A stretch of DNA of 64,000 nt from Cyclobacteriaceae bacterium. GTDB taxonomy: Bacteria; Bacteroidota; Bacteroidia; Cytophagales; Cyclobacteriaceae. The DNA lies in the NCBI GenBank assembly GCA_026129485.1, contig JAHCHY010000009.1, positions 111,359 to 175,358 of the forward strand. The letters run 5' to 3'. The notes below the pieces were generated by a model that ran no database searches, had not been told where the DNA came from, and was given only the letters and a program-made list of their open reading frames with translations. The translations under genes and the position numbers were made by a program. Of this stretch, positions 26,909-35,164 are shown one piece after another; the stretch's first letter is position 1; every line of letters starts with the position of its first letter.

Positions 26909-27945
26909 GCTGTAACCTTACCGGATAATTTCAGGTCTTGGGCACGGCCTTTCTTAAATACCTGCCTGCCTTTATTGATGCCTTTGCGAAGTGCGCGTTG
27001 CGCTTCTTCCGGAAGGACAGTTATTTCAGCGCATGCATCCGAGCAGCAGCCGTTGTATTTTTTAGCACACGCTTCGCACTGAATGAAAAGCAAATGACAG
27101 CCATCGTTTTTACAGTTGGTATGCGTGTCACAAGATTTGCCACATTGATGACATTCGCTGATGATGTCATCTGAAATGCGTTCGCCCAAACGCTCGTCAA
27201 ATACAAAGTTTTTACCTATGAATTTATTTTCAAGGTTTTGATTTTTTACATCCTGTGCATATTTGATGATACCACCTTCCAGCTGAAATACATTTTTGAA
27301 GCCTATATGCTTGAACCACGCGCTTGCTTTTTCGCAGCGAATGCCCCCGGTGCAGTACATCAGCAGGTTTTTATCTTTCTGATCGCCCAGCATTTCTTCC
27401 ACTACTTTTAATTCATCCCGAAAGGTATCTACATCCGGGCAAACGGCATTTTTAAAATGCCCCACTTCGCTTTCGTAGTGATTACGCATGTCCACAATAA
27501 CGGTGTCAGGATTTTCAGCCAGCTCGTTAAACTCTTTTGCCGATACGTGCCTGCCGCAATTGGTTACATCAAAGGTTGCATCATTCAGGCCATCGGCCAC
27601 AATCTTTTTACGAACTAATATTTTCAGCTTGAAAAAAGATTTCCCATCGTCTTCTACAGCAAGGTTCAACCTTACCTCGTTCAGGAAATCAATGGAGTAT
27701 AACTCACGCTTAAAATTTTCGAGCTGGCTGGCGGGTATGCTGATCTGTGCATTGATGCCTTCACCCGCTACATAAATTCTTCCGCGCACGCCAAGCTGGT
27801 CAAGCTTCTTATAAAGCTCGTTCCGGAAGGCGGCAGGATCTGCAAGCCGGTGGTATTTGTAGAACGAAATAGTAGTGCGCTCTTCCCGGCTGTTGCGCAG
27901 CTGTTCCTTCAGAATTTTGCCGTTAACTCGGTTGTAAAGGGCCAT
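26905..27945 (-). CDS. trhO: rhodanese-like tRNA uridine(34) hydroxylase
   Basis: Oxygen-dependent enzyme that installs 5-hydroxyuridine at the tRNA wobble position. The N-terminal domain (about 1-120) has FYKYHRLADPAAFRNELY and VAGEGINAQISIP; the rhodanese domain (about 125-240) has the catalytic cysteine in MYCTGGIRCEKA. A cysteine-rich C-terminal segment (about 268-310) has at least ten Cys, probably binding zinc. The 346-residue length is normal for YceA/TrhO. It is the first gene before mog, overlapping by four bases; a functional link between the two is not obvious. Confidence 0.95.
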   Translation of the reverse strand: MALYNRVNGKILKEQLRNSREERTTISFYKYHRLADPAAFRNELYKKLDQLGVRGRIYVAGEGINAQISIPASQLENFKRELYSIDFLNEVRLNLAVEDDGKSFFKLKILVRKKIVADGLNDATFDVTNCGRHVSAKEFNELAENPDTVIVDMRNHYESEVGHFKNAVCPDVDTFRDELKVVEEMLGDQKDKNLLMYCTGGIRCEKASAWFKHIGFKNVFQLEGGIIKYAQDVKNQNLENKFIGKNFVFDERLGERISDDIISECHQCGKSCDTHTNCKNDGCHLLFIQCEACAKKYNGCCSDACAEITVLPEEAQRALRKGINKGRQVFKKGRAQDLKLSGKVTA

Positions 27946-27984
27946 TTTGCACGATTTTAACGCGCAAAGCTACTAAATTAATAG

Positions 27985-28611
27985 CTATTGCGTATTGGGC
28001 TTCAGCTCGCCTTTCAAAAGCTTGTTAAAGTCTTCGCAGCTTAACGCCCCGGTGTGGTTGCAGTAGCCACAGGTTTTATAGGTATTGCCCAGGTATGTTT
28101 TCTTGATGATTACGGTAGAGCCGTTGCAAACCGGGCAGGCTACTTTACCGGTAGGACCGCAATCAATATCAAAATCTTTGGAGAGCAGCTCTGCTGCCTG
28201 CCTGACTTCCGTTTGTTTTTCTTTCAGCAGCTCTACTTCGGCCCTCGTTTTCAGATCTATGGCTTCTTCCGAAAACTGCCCGGAGGTTCCTTTCAGCTGA
28301 ATGTACTTATTCAACCAATCTATGCTTTGTTTGTATTTGGCCAGGTGGAATGAATTTTTTCCGAAGTAAAAAGTAAGGTTGGAAGGAACACTGCGCACGG
28401 ATTTCAGGAGTGTAACAATTTTTGTATCGGCTGCTGCATATTCCTGCTGATCAATAAGCTGAGCTATAGAATCAATCTGCCTGTCGACAGCGCGTTGGCG
28501 ATCGGCCTGTCGCTGTATTTCCAGCTCGCGCAGCTTTTCCTGCTGTGTTTGGGCTGTTACCAGCCCGGTTGCAAACAAACATCCGATCAAAAAAATCCAC
28601 TTCATGTTCAA
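27985..28611 (-). CDS. exported protein with a DnaJ-like zinc-ribbon
   Basis: A 208-residue protein that I do not recognise. The signal peptide is about 1-21 (MNMKWIFLIGCLFATGLVTAQ). A helical middle (about 20-135, rich in Gln, Arg and Lys) is followed by a cysteine-rich end: CPVCNGSTVIIKK (about 159-171) and CGYCNHTGALSCEDF (about 182-196), a CxxC...CxxC pattern like the DnaJ zinc-finger repeat. A reduced zinc site in an exported protein is unusual. It starts four bases inside the end of the upstream gene frame, overlapping the ACMSD stop (ATGA), so the two are co-transcribed. Confidence 0.7.
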   Translation of the reverse strand: MNMKWIFLIGCLFATGLVTAQTQQEKLRELEIQRQADRQRAVDRQIDSIAQLIDQQEYAAADTKIVTLLKSVRSVPSNLTFYFGKNSFHLAKYKQSIDWLNKYIQLKGTSGQFSEEAIDLKTRAEVELLKEKQTEVRQAAELLSKDFDIDCGPTGKVACPVCNGSTVIIKKTYLGNTYKTCGYCNHTGALSCEDFNKLLKGELKPNTQ

Positions 28612-29618
28612 TTCAAAAATTGTTCTTTCTTAAGCTGCAGCCATTCCAGCACCGAATTACTAAAAATATCTTCTTTAATCTGTGCCGGTAAATCCATTTC
28701 TTCAATAAACCTGCCAACTTCCAGATCGCCCAATGGAAAGGGGTAATCAGAGCCCAGCATGACGCGCTTACTGCCCTGCAATTTTAGCACATATTCCAGC
28801 ATGAGCGGATCGTGTGTAACACTATCTACCCAAAATTTACCGAGGTAGCTGCGTGGATTTACATCATTATCGATGGCTACCAGGTCGGGCCTGCAATCAA
28901 AACCGTGCTGAATGCGCCCAAGGGTGGGTAGAAAAGAACCACCGGCATGCGAAAACATAACACGAAGACCAGGTAAACGCTCAAACACACCGCCAAATAT
29001 CATGGAGCAAATGGCGCGCGAAGTTTCGGCAGGCATACCCACCAGCCAGGGTAACCAATAGCGCTGCATTTCTTTTTCACCCATCATATTCCACGGATGC
29101 ACCATAATGGCAAGCCCGAGCTTTTCACATTCCCGGAAGATGGGGAAGAAGCGACTTTCATTCAGGTTTTCGTCATTGATGTTGGAGCCGATCTGAATAC
29201 CCACCAGGCCTTCTTTTTTGATGCGATGTAATTCTTCGATGGCGAGGTCCGCATCCTGCATGGGTACTGTTCCAAGCCCGATGTAGTGTCGGGGATAGTC
29301 TTTTACAAGCTTGACCAGGTGATCGTTGAGGAAACGGGACAGGTCGAGGCAATCCAACGGTTTAGCCCAGTACGAGAACATAACCGGTATAGTACATACT
29401 ACCTGTACCTTCGTATGAAATTGCGCGTACTCATCAATCCGGATATCGGCATCCCAGCAGTTTTCCTTTATCTCGCGGAAGAACTGGTTGCCGCGCATCA
29501 TCTTGGCATAACCCTTTTTATGGTGCTGCAGGTAGATAAAATCGCCATAGCCAAACTTATCGCTCCAGTTGGGCATTTTTTTGGGAAGGATGTGCGTATG
29601 GGAATCTATCTTGAGCAT
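28608..29618 (-). CDS. ACMSD-type decarboxylase (2-amino-3-carboxymuconate semialdehyde)
   Basis: Decarboxylates 2-amino-3-carboxymuconate-6-semialdehyde in the kynurenine route of tryptophan breakdown. The 336 residues are exactly the usual ACMSD length. The amidohydrolase metal ligands are present in SHTHILPKKMP and HPWNMMGEKEMQ, and conserved stretches include FSYWAKP, YWLPWLVGMPAET and SDYPFPLG, which match the animal and Pseudomonas enzymes very closely. I chose the ATG at 29618; an upstream start would overlap the mutarotase gene. The other kynurenine-pathway genes are not here, and the neighbours (fucose genes upstream, zinc-ribbon protein downstream) give no clear pathway. Confidence 0.9.
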   Translation of the reverse strand: MLKIDSHTHILPKKMPNWSDKFGYGDFIYLQHHKKGYAKMMRGNQFFREIKENCWDADIRIDEYAQFHTKVQVVCTIPVMFSYWAKPLDCLDLSRFLNDHLVKLVKDYPRHYIGLGTVPMQDADLAIEELHRIKKEGLVGIQIGSNINDENLNESRFFPIFRECEKLGLAIMVHPWNMMGEKEMQRYWLPWLVGMPAETSRAICSMIFGGVFERLPGLRVMFSHAGGSFLPTLGRIQHGFDCRPDLVAIDNDVNPRSYLGKFWVDSVTHDPLMLEYVLKLQGSKRVMLGSDYPFPLGDLEVGRFIEEMDLPAQIKEDIFSNSVLEWLQLKKEQFLN

Positions 29619-29631
29619 TTGAAGCTGCAAG

Positions 29632-29961
29632 TTACAACTCAAAAATCTTATCCATCAACTTCCATTTTTCGCCTGGCAGCGAGCCGGGCAATGCCTGCTG
29701 GTATTTCCACATCAGCGTTTCCCATTCCTGAACTTTCGGGTTAGCCGCATCGACTTTTGCCTTTATATCAAATGAAAATGAATCGGATGTTTCCATGATC
29801 ATGAAAAGGCGATTGCCTGTGCGGTAGATCTCCATGTTCAGGATGCCTAAGCTTTTTATGCCCGCTATAATTTCGGGCCACACGTTTTGGTGCCACACTT
29901 CGTACTCTGCAATTAGCACAGCGTCATTCTTTAAATCCAGCGCAAAACAATATCGCTTCAT
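29632..29961 (-). CDS. L-rhamnose/L-fucose mutarotase (RhaM family)
   Basis: Interconverts the alpha and beta anomers of a 6-deoxyhexose. The 109 residues match the family length of about 104-110. MKRYCFALDLKND, EYEVWHQNVWPEI (with the catalytic-site His) and RLFMIMETSDSF are family blocks, and the ending WKLMDKIFEL is typical. The genes upstream deal with L-fucose, so its substrate here is probably L-fucose rather than L-rhamnose (inference from context). It overlaps the permease gene by four bases. Confidence 0.9.
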   Translation of the reverse strand: MKRYCFALDLKNDAVLIAEYEVWHQNVWPEIIAGIKSLGILNMEIYRTGNRLFMIMETSDSFSFDIKAKVDAANPKVQEWETLMWKYQQALPGSLPGEKWKLMDKIFEL

Positions 29962-31205
29962 GCTGCCTGGACTTTATAACCCTTCCAGCCGTAGTAAGCC
30001 ACTACGAGGAAGCAAAGCACCGGGAGTATAAATGCAAGCCGGATGTTGTGCGCCTGATCGGCTATGATACCCATTACCGGTGGAATTATCGCCCCACCTG
30101 CAATGGCCATAATAATAAGTGATGATCCAAGCTTAGTATGCTCTCCCAGGTCTTTAATTCCCAATGCAAAGATGGTAGGGAACATAATGGACATGAAAAA
30201 GTTTGTGCCAAGCACGGCATAAACGGCTGTCTTGCCACCCGCCCATACACCGGTTAATGAAAGCAGCGCTGCGGCCACTGCATAGCAGGTTAGCAATTTG
30301 TTGTCTTTAATCATGGTCATTAACCATGTGCCGGCAAACCTTCCGATAACAAAGAGTGTTGTGCCTACGACCATAAAGCTTTTTGAGGCTAATTCGTTGC
30401 TTACGCCCGGCAGCAGCTCGGTAATGTAGCTGAGCGTAATTCCCCACGTGCCGGCTTGTGCGCCTACATAGAAGAACTGGGCAATTACAGCGCGGGTAAG
30501 GTGTTTGTTTTTGAAGATGGCCGAATCAAACTTAAGTCCCGAGGTTTTGGCGGGCTCCGGCATCTTTACCAGGAAGAAAAGAAAGGCTACCAGTAATACA
30601 ACACCGGCAATCATGGTGTAGGGAAGTATAACGGCTTCGGCCGCTTGTTGTTTTTCTTCCAAAGTAGTCATGCTACCTTCATTGCCGGCAAAAATAAACT
30701 GGCCGGCCAGCCACGGGCCCACTACCAATGCCACACCATTAAATGATTGTGAAAAGTTTAATCGCTGTACCGATGTTTCGGGTTTTCCCAGAATGGTTAC
30801 ATAAGGATTGGCAGCGGTTTCCAGAAATGCCAGCCCGCTGGCAATAATGTATAACGCGATAAGAAAGAACCCGAAGGTTAATGTATGGGCAGCAGGAATG
30901 AACAGCAAGGCACCGATAGCATACAGCAATAGCCCGAACAAAATCCCCTTTTTGTAATTGTACCGTTCCATAAACAGCCCGGCAGGAATGGCAATGGTGA
31001 AGTAGCCAAAATAAAATGCAGTTTCAACCAGCAAGGCTTGCGCGCGCTTTATTTCAAACACCGGCTGAAAGTGCGCAATGAGCGCTGAGTTGAGAATGTT
31101 GGCCAGTCCCCACAGAAAAAACAAGCTGGTTACCAGCAATAGCGGAACAAAATAAGTTTTGCCTAAGTCGGAGCTAAGATGAGTTGAGGTAGAGGGTATG
31201 GGCAT
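29958..31205 (-). CDS. fucP: L-fucose:H+ symporter
   Basis: MFS permease of the FucP type with 12 predicted membrane helices over 415 residues. It begins with YFVPLLLVTSLFFLWGLANILNSALIAHF, close to the FucP N-terminal signature, and has ETAANPYVTILG (about 128-139), a conserved FucP block. The preferred start is the ATG at 31205 (MPIPSTSTHLSSD); the frame's earlier start would run into the SDR gene. It lies one base after the SDR stop and overlaps the mutarotase, inside the L-fucose operon. Confidence 0.93.
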   Translation of the reverse strand: MPIPSTSTHLSSDLGKTYFVPLLLVTSLFFLWGLANILNSALIAHFQPVFEIKRAQALLVETAFYFGYFTIAIPAGLFMERYNYKKGILFGLLLYAIGALLFIPAAHTLTFGFFLIALYIIASGLAFLETAANPYVTILGKPETSVQRLNFSQSFNGVALVVGPWLAGQFIFAGNEGSMTTLEEKQQAAEAVILPYTMIAGVVLLVAFLFFLVKMPEPAKTSGLKFDSAIFKNKHLTRAVIAQFFYVGAQAGTWGITLSYITELLPGVSNELASKSFMVVGTTLFVIGRFAGTWLMTMIKDNKLLTCYAVAAALLSLTGVWAGGKTAVYAVLGTNFFMSIMFPTIFALGIKDLGEHTKLGSSLIIMAIAGGAIIPPVMGIIADQAHNIRLAFILPVLCFLVVAYYGWKGYKVQAA

Positions 31206-31206
31206 G

Positions 31207-31977
31207 TTAACTGATAGATCGATCCAAATGGGTATAGCCACCATCTACAAAAAACCATTGCCCGGTTGTGTGGCTGCTGCGATCGCTCAGTAAGAATGCT
31301 ACTGCGTGCGCAATCTCTTCCGGCTTGGTTAAACGATGTTCCAACGGAATTTTTTTGGATACCTGCCGAAGCTTTTCCTGCGGATCGGCAAAGCCTTTTA
31401 ACCACGATTCGTAAAGAGGTGTGGAAACTTCAGCCGGAATAACGGCATTTACACGAATAGCGTAGGGAAGAAGCTCAACAGCCCATTCGCGCGTAAGCGA
31501 AAGAACAGCGCCTTTGGCAGCCACATAACCCGATGTGGTACCTTGCCCGGTAATGGAGGTTTTTGAACCTATATTTACAATGGCGCCCCGTCTTTCCTTC
31601 AGATACTTTAAACAGTAATGCGCCATAAAATAATAATGGCCCGCATTGCTGGTTAACGATTCAATAAATTTTTCCGGTGTTCCATTCGCCAGCCCGATGT
31701 TATCATTCGCCCCGGCATTGTTTACCAGTGCATCAATGGGGCCTAACTCCTCTACAATATCTTCAATAGCCTGTTTGCAGGCTTCGGGTGTCCGCAGGTC
31801 AGCCGTAAAGTAGCTTCCTTTTAAGCTGCGATCGGGTAATGTTTTGTTCGCCTGCGCCAGCTTATCCACAATGGCCACTTTAGCGCCTTCTTCATTCAGC
31901 AGCTCTACAATCGCCTTTCCGATTCCACGTGCACCACCGGTTACTACTATTACTTTATTCTTTAAATGAAGATCCAT
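31207..31977 (-). CDS. SDR-family L-fucose dehydrogenase (probable)
   Basis: Classical short-chain dehydrogenase (256 residues). The cofactor loop is TGGARGIGKA (about 13-22), then NNAGAND, and the active site pattern Ser...Tyr-xxx-Lys appears as NIGSKTSITG and GYVAAKGA. Asp after the second strand (VAIVDKLAQ) suggests NAD rather than NADP. In this operon it probably oxidises L-fucose to L-fuconolactone, the first step of the non-phosphorylative route. The ATG at 31977 gives the normal SDR start; the frame runs further upstream into the lactonase gene. Substrate is inferred from neighbours. Confidence 0.8.
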   Translation of the reverse strand: MDLHLKNKVIVVTGGARGIGKAIVELLNEEGAKVAIVDKLAQANKTLPDRSLKGSYFTADLRTPEACKQAIEDIVEELGPIDALVNNAGANDNIGLANGTPEKFIESLTSNAGHYYFMAHYCLKYLKERRGAIVNIGSKTSITGQGTTSGYVAAKGAVLSLTREWAVELLPYAIRVNAVIPAEVSTPLYESWLKGFADPQEKLRQVSKKIPLEHRLTKPEEIAHAVAFLLSDRSSHTTGQWFFVDGGYTHLDRSIS

Positions 31978-31979
31978 GC

Positions 31980-32801
31980 CTAAAGATTGTAAAATCCGGT
32001 GGCATTTTCGCCCATGATGGCTTGTTTTTCTGTATCGGAAAATGATTGAATATGCTGCTCTACTATCTGAAGCTGCCGGCTGTATGATGCGGCCAGTAAA
32101 CAAACGGGCCAGTCCGAACCGTACATCACCCGTTTACTGCCGAACACGTGGAAGATCGTATCCAAATAAGGTGTAAAGTTGCTGGCTTGCCATGTACTCC
32201 AATCCGCTTCGGTAACCATTCCTGAAAGCTTGCAATACACATTTTCATAACGGGCAATTTCAGTTATATACTGTTTCCAGTAACTCCTGTCATGGCCTAT
32301 AAGCGGCTTGGCGATATGATCGATTACCAGTTTCTGATCGGGCAGGAGTTGTATAAATGCAAGGGCTTCCTCCAACTGTTGCTCCCTGATCAGTATATCG
32401 TAGGTGAAATTGTACTTCTTTAATAGCTGAACACCCCGGATAAAATCCGGATGCAGCATAAAACCTTTGGCTTCGGCCTGGATAATATGCCGGAAACCTT
32501 TCAGCGCTTTAAAATTTTTGAAGCCGGAAAGCTTTGCTTCCACATCAGCAGCTTTCAGATCAGTCCACCCCACAACACCACGGACAAACCGGTGCTCTTC
32601 TGAAAGCGCAATTAAAAAATTTGTTTCGGTTTCGGATTGATCGGCCTGTACCGCTACACACCCGTGCAGGTTATGCTGATGCAATAAAGGCTCAAGGTCG
32701 GGCGGCAAAAAATCGCGCTGGATAACCTGCATGTTATCGGTAATCCAGCTATCGCGCTTGCGATCGTAAATCCAGAAATGCTGATGCGAATCAATGCGCA
32801 T
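31980..32801 (-). CDS. amidohydrolase, probable L-fuconolactonase
   Basis: A 273-residue metal-dependent amidohydrolase of the COG3618 (2-pyrone dicarboxylate lactonase/fuconolactonase) type. MRIDSHQHFWIYD holds the first two His ligands, VIDHIAKPLIG a later one, and MYGSDWPVCLL the final Asp. It probably opens L-fuconolactone to L-fuconate. The start at 32801 is chosen because MRIDSHQHFW is the normal family N-terminus. It lies two bases upstream of the SDR gene and 10 bases downstream of the FAH gene stop. Confidence 0.85.
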   Translation of the reverse strand: MRIDSHQHFWIYDRKRDSWITDNMQVIQRDFLPPDLEPLLHQHNLHGCVAVQADQSETETNFLIALSEEHRFVRGVVGWTDLKAADVEAKLSGFKNFKALKGFRHIIQAEAKGFMLHPDFIRGVQLLKKYNFTYDILIREQQLEEALAFIQLLPDQKLVIDHIAKPLIGHDRSYWKQYITEIARYENVYCKLSGMVTEADWSTWQASNFTPYLDTIFHVFGSKRVMYGSDWPVCLLAASYSRQLQIVEQHIQSFSDTEKQAIMGENATGFYNL

Positions 32802-32811
32802 GTGCGTGCGG

Positions 32812-33666
32812 TTATTGACCGCGTACTTCCTGTCGCTGCTCACCCAGGCCTTCAATTCCTAATTCCACTACATCGCCCGGCTGCAGGTAAACAGGAGGGG
32901 TAAAGCCATGGCCCACACCTGATGGTGTTCCGGTTGAAATCACATCGCCCGGCAAAAGCGTCATAAACCGGCTGATGTAACTTACCAAGAAGGGGATTTC
33001 AAAGATCATGTCATCAGTATTGTTGTCCTGCATCATTTTGCCGTTTACTTTCAGCCACATGTGCAGGTTGTTGAAGTCAGCAATTTCATCTTTGGTAACT
33101 AAGTATGGCCCTAATGGTGCGAATGTATCACAGCCTTTGCCTTTTGTCCATTGGCCGTTGCGTTCCAATTGAAATTCGCGCTCGCTATAATCGTTGTGCA
33201 GGCAATAACCCGCTACGTATTCCATCGCATCTTTTTCTTCCACGTAAGTAGCTTTCCTGCCCATTACAAATGCAAGCTCTACTTCCCAATCGGTTTTCTT
33301 GCTGTTGCGTGGAATGAGTACGCCATCGTTCGGGCCGGTTATGGCTGTGGTGGATTTAAAAAAGATAATCGGTTCGGCAGGCAAGGGCATCTTCGATTCA
33401 AATGCGTGCTTGGTGTAGTTAAGGCCAATGCAGATCAGCTTGGATGGCCGTTGCACACATGGGCCTATGCGTGTGCCTGCACCTGCACTTACCTGGGGCA
33501 ATACGTTGAGATTATCCTTCACCCAATTTTGCAGACGCGATAATCCATCTGTTTCTAAAAATGTTTCGCCATAATCTTCACCAAAGCCGGAAGCGTCTAA
33601 CCATTTATCATTTATCAAAATACCCGGCTTTTCTTTACCCGGTGCGCCAAATCGAAACAGTTTCAT
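32812..33666 (-). CDS. fumarylacetoacetate hydrolase family protein, probable 2,4-diketo-3-deoxy-L-fuconate hydrolase
   Basis: A 284-residue FAH-fold hydrolase. The metal ligands lie in TDWEVELAFVMGR (about 125-137) and HNDYSEREFQL (about 158-168); STGTPSGVGHGFTPPVYLQPGD (about 240-260) is the family's closing motif. In this operon the expected role is to cleave 2,4-diketo-3-deoxy-L-fuconate into pyruvate and L-lactate, the last step of the oxidative fucose route. The family is certain and the substrate is inferred from the neighbours. Confidence 0.87.
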   Translation of the reverse strand: MKLFRFGAPGKEKPGILINDKWLDASGFGEDYGETFLETDGLSRLQNWVKDNLNVLPQVSAGAGTRIGPCVQRPSKLICIGLNYTKHAFESKMPLPAEPIIFFKSTTAITGPNDGVLIPRNSKKTDWEVELAFVMGRKATYVEEKDAMEYVAGYCLHNDYSEREFQLERNGQWTKGKGCDTFAPLGPYLVTKDEIADFNNLHMWLKVNGKMMQDNNTDDMIFEIPFLVSYISRFMTLLPGDVISTGTPSGVGHGFTPPVYLQPGDVVELGIEGLGEQRQEVRGQ

Positions 33667-33668
33667 GC

Positions 33669-34448
33669 TTATGTATTAAGTTTTAAAAATCCTCCGTCAA
33701 TAGGGTAGTCAGTGCCGGTAGTAAAAGAAGCTTCATCCGAGCACAGGTAAAGCGCAAGACCGGCAATTTCTTCCGGGGTTGCCATTCTGCCTACAGGTTG
33801 TGTTTTGGAAAGCTTATCGAACATCTCTTTTTCCCTGCCGGGATAGTTTGCTTTTAAGAATCCATCCACAAAAGGCGTATGTACCCGACCGGGCGAGATG
33901 CTGTTACACCGGATACCTTCCTGCACATAGTCTTTCGCAACGGATAAAGTCATGGATGCAACGGCACCTTTTGTCATGGAATAGGCAAAGCGATCGTTCA
34001 GACCAACCCACGCTGCAACTGATGCAAGATTCAGAATCACACCGCTTCCCTGCTGCTTCATGTATGGAATTACAGCCTGCATGGCGTTATAAACTCCTTT
34101 TACATTTACGTTAAACAGCTTATCGAAATCATCTTCGGAAGTATTTTCCAGCTTGCCAATATGTGCAATACCGGCACAGTTGATCAGGATGTCGATACGG
34201 GAATGTGTATTGGCAATTTTTTGAACCACCGATTTTATTTCGGTTTGCGAAACCACATTACAACCATGCGCATCAGCCTGTAAGCTTGCCGACCTGATCG
34301 CGGTAGCTACCTGGTCTGCGGTTGCCACATCCAGGTCAACCACCTGCACATTTGCCCCGTGCCCGGCCAGCTTTAATGCTATGGCGCGACCAATACCACT
34401 GCCGGCCCCGGTTATAATGGCAACTTTACCTTTTAAATTAAAGGACAT
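33669..34448 (-). CDS. SDR-family 2-keto-3-deoxy-L-fuconate dehydrogenase (probable)
   Basis: Classical SDR of 259 residues: TGAGSGIGRAIA (about 13-24) for the cofactor, VDLDVA for NAD selectivity, NCAGIAHIG, and the Ser-Tyr-Lys set in LASVAAWVG and YSMTKGAVASM. The ending TGTDYPIDGGFLKL is typical. In this operon it would oxidise 2-keto-3-deoxy-L-fuconate. It is two bases from the FAH gene and eight from the TlpA gene. Assigning which of the two SDRs does which step is inference. Confidence 0.8.
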   Translation of the reverse strand: MSFNLKGKVAIITGAGSGIGRAIALKLAGHGANVQVVDLDVATADQVATAIRSASLQADAHGCNVVSQTEIKSVVQKIANTHSRIDILINCAGIAHIGKLENTSEDDFDKLFNVNVKGVYNAMQAVIPYMKQQGSGVILNLASVAAWVGLNDRFAYSMTKGAVASMTLSVAKDYVQEGIRCNSISPGRVHTPFVDGFLKANYPGREKEMFDKLSKTQPVGRMATPEEIAGLALYLCSDEASFTTGTDYPIDGGFLKLNT

Positions 34449-34456
34449 CCGAAATT

Positions 34457-35044
34457 TTATTTAGCGGCTTCTGTGGTAAGGAACTGAATCATCTTTTTTG
34501 TGTCGTAGTTGCGGGTGCCTACCTCTTTCTGAATTACTTTGCCGGACTTTGAAATAATAAATGTGGTTGGAATATTCGGCACCTGCAGGTGATCGGGCAG
34601 GTAACCCGAAGGTTGGTACACCGGAAATGAAAAATTATTTTTGCCCAGGTATCGTTCTATTTTGGGCTTATCCTGATCCCTGTCCCACGAGAGCATCACA
34701 AACTCAATGTTATCGGATTTTACTTTATCGTAAAGGCTTTGAATGCCGGGCATTTCCGCACGACAGGGGCCACACCAGGTAGCCCACATATTCAGAAACA
34801 CAACCTTGCCTTTAAACTGATCAAACTGAAGCTTATTCCCTTTTAAGTCTTTGATCGTAAAATTGTAATTGAAATCCGGATCGGGTTTTTCGTCTGTACC
34901 CGGTGCAGCTTTCAGAAAGCCGGCTTGCATAGCTGCACGCTGTGTAAATACTGAAACATTACTCAGTAAACCGGTAGCCTGGAGAACCGCTACTAATAAT
35001 ATAGCTGATATCAAAGGCTTTACTAATCCCACTGCGAGCTTCAT
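34457..35044 (-). CDS. TlpA-like membrane-anchored thioredoxin
   Basis: A 195-residue thiol-disulfide oxidoreductase. The N-terminal hydrophobic segment (about 5-27) is an uncleaved anchor or signal, and the TlpA/thioredoxin domain fills about 60-190, with the redox motif WATWCGPCRAEMPG (about residues 91-104). The cis-Pro follows in PNIPTTFIISKSG. It would act in the periplasm. Oddly, it heads the fucose operon by position (eight bases before the SDR); a functional link is not evident and it may simply share the transcript. Confidence 0.9.
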   Translation of the reverse strand: MKLAVGLVKPLISAILLVAVLQATGLLSNVSVFTQRAAMQAGFLKAAPGTDEKPDPDFNYNFTIKDLKGNKLQFDQFKGKVVFLNMWATWCGPCRAEMPGIQSLYDKVKSDNIEFVMLSWDRDQDKPKIERYLGKNNFSFPVYQPSGYLPDHLQVPNIPTTFIISKSGKVIQKEVGTRNYDTKKMIQFLTTEAAK

Positions 35045-35164
35045 TTTATTGCTAATTTTTGTGTTTGGATTGCACTGTAATCAAAATTCTGGCTTGGTTA
35101 TTGACTCAGGATTCCTCAAATCTGTTTAAAATTAATAACTTCGAATAATTTTTTAAAGATTAAA

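Noticed and set aside
29632-29961. L-rhamnose utilisation
   Set aside because: The family name is rhamnose mutarotase, but no rhamnose isomerase, kinase or aldolase is present; the surrounding genes fit L-fucose.
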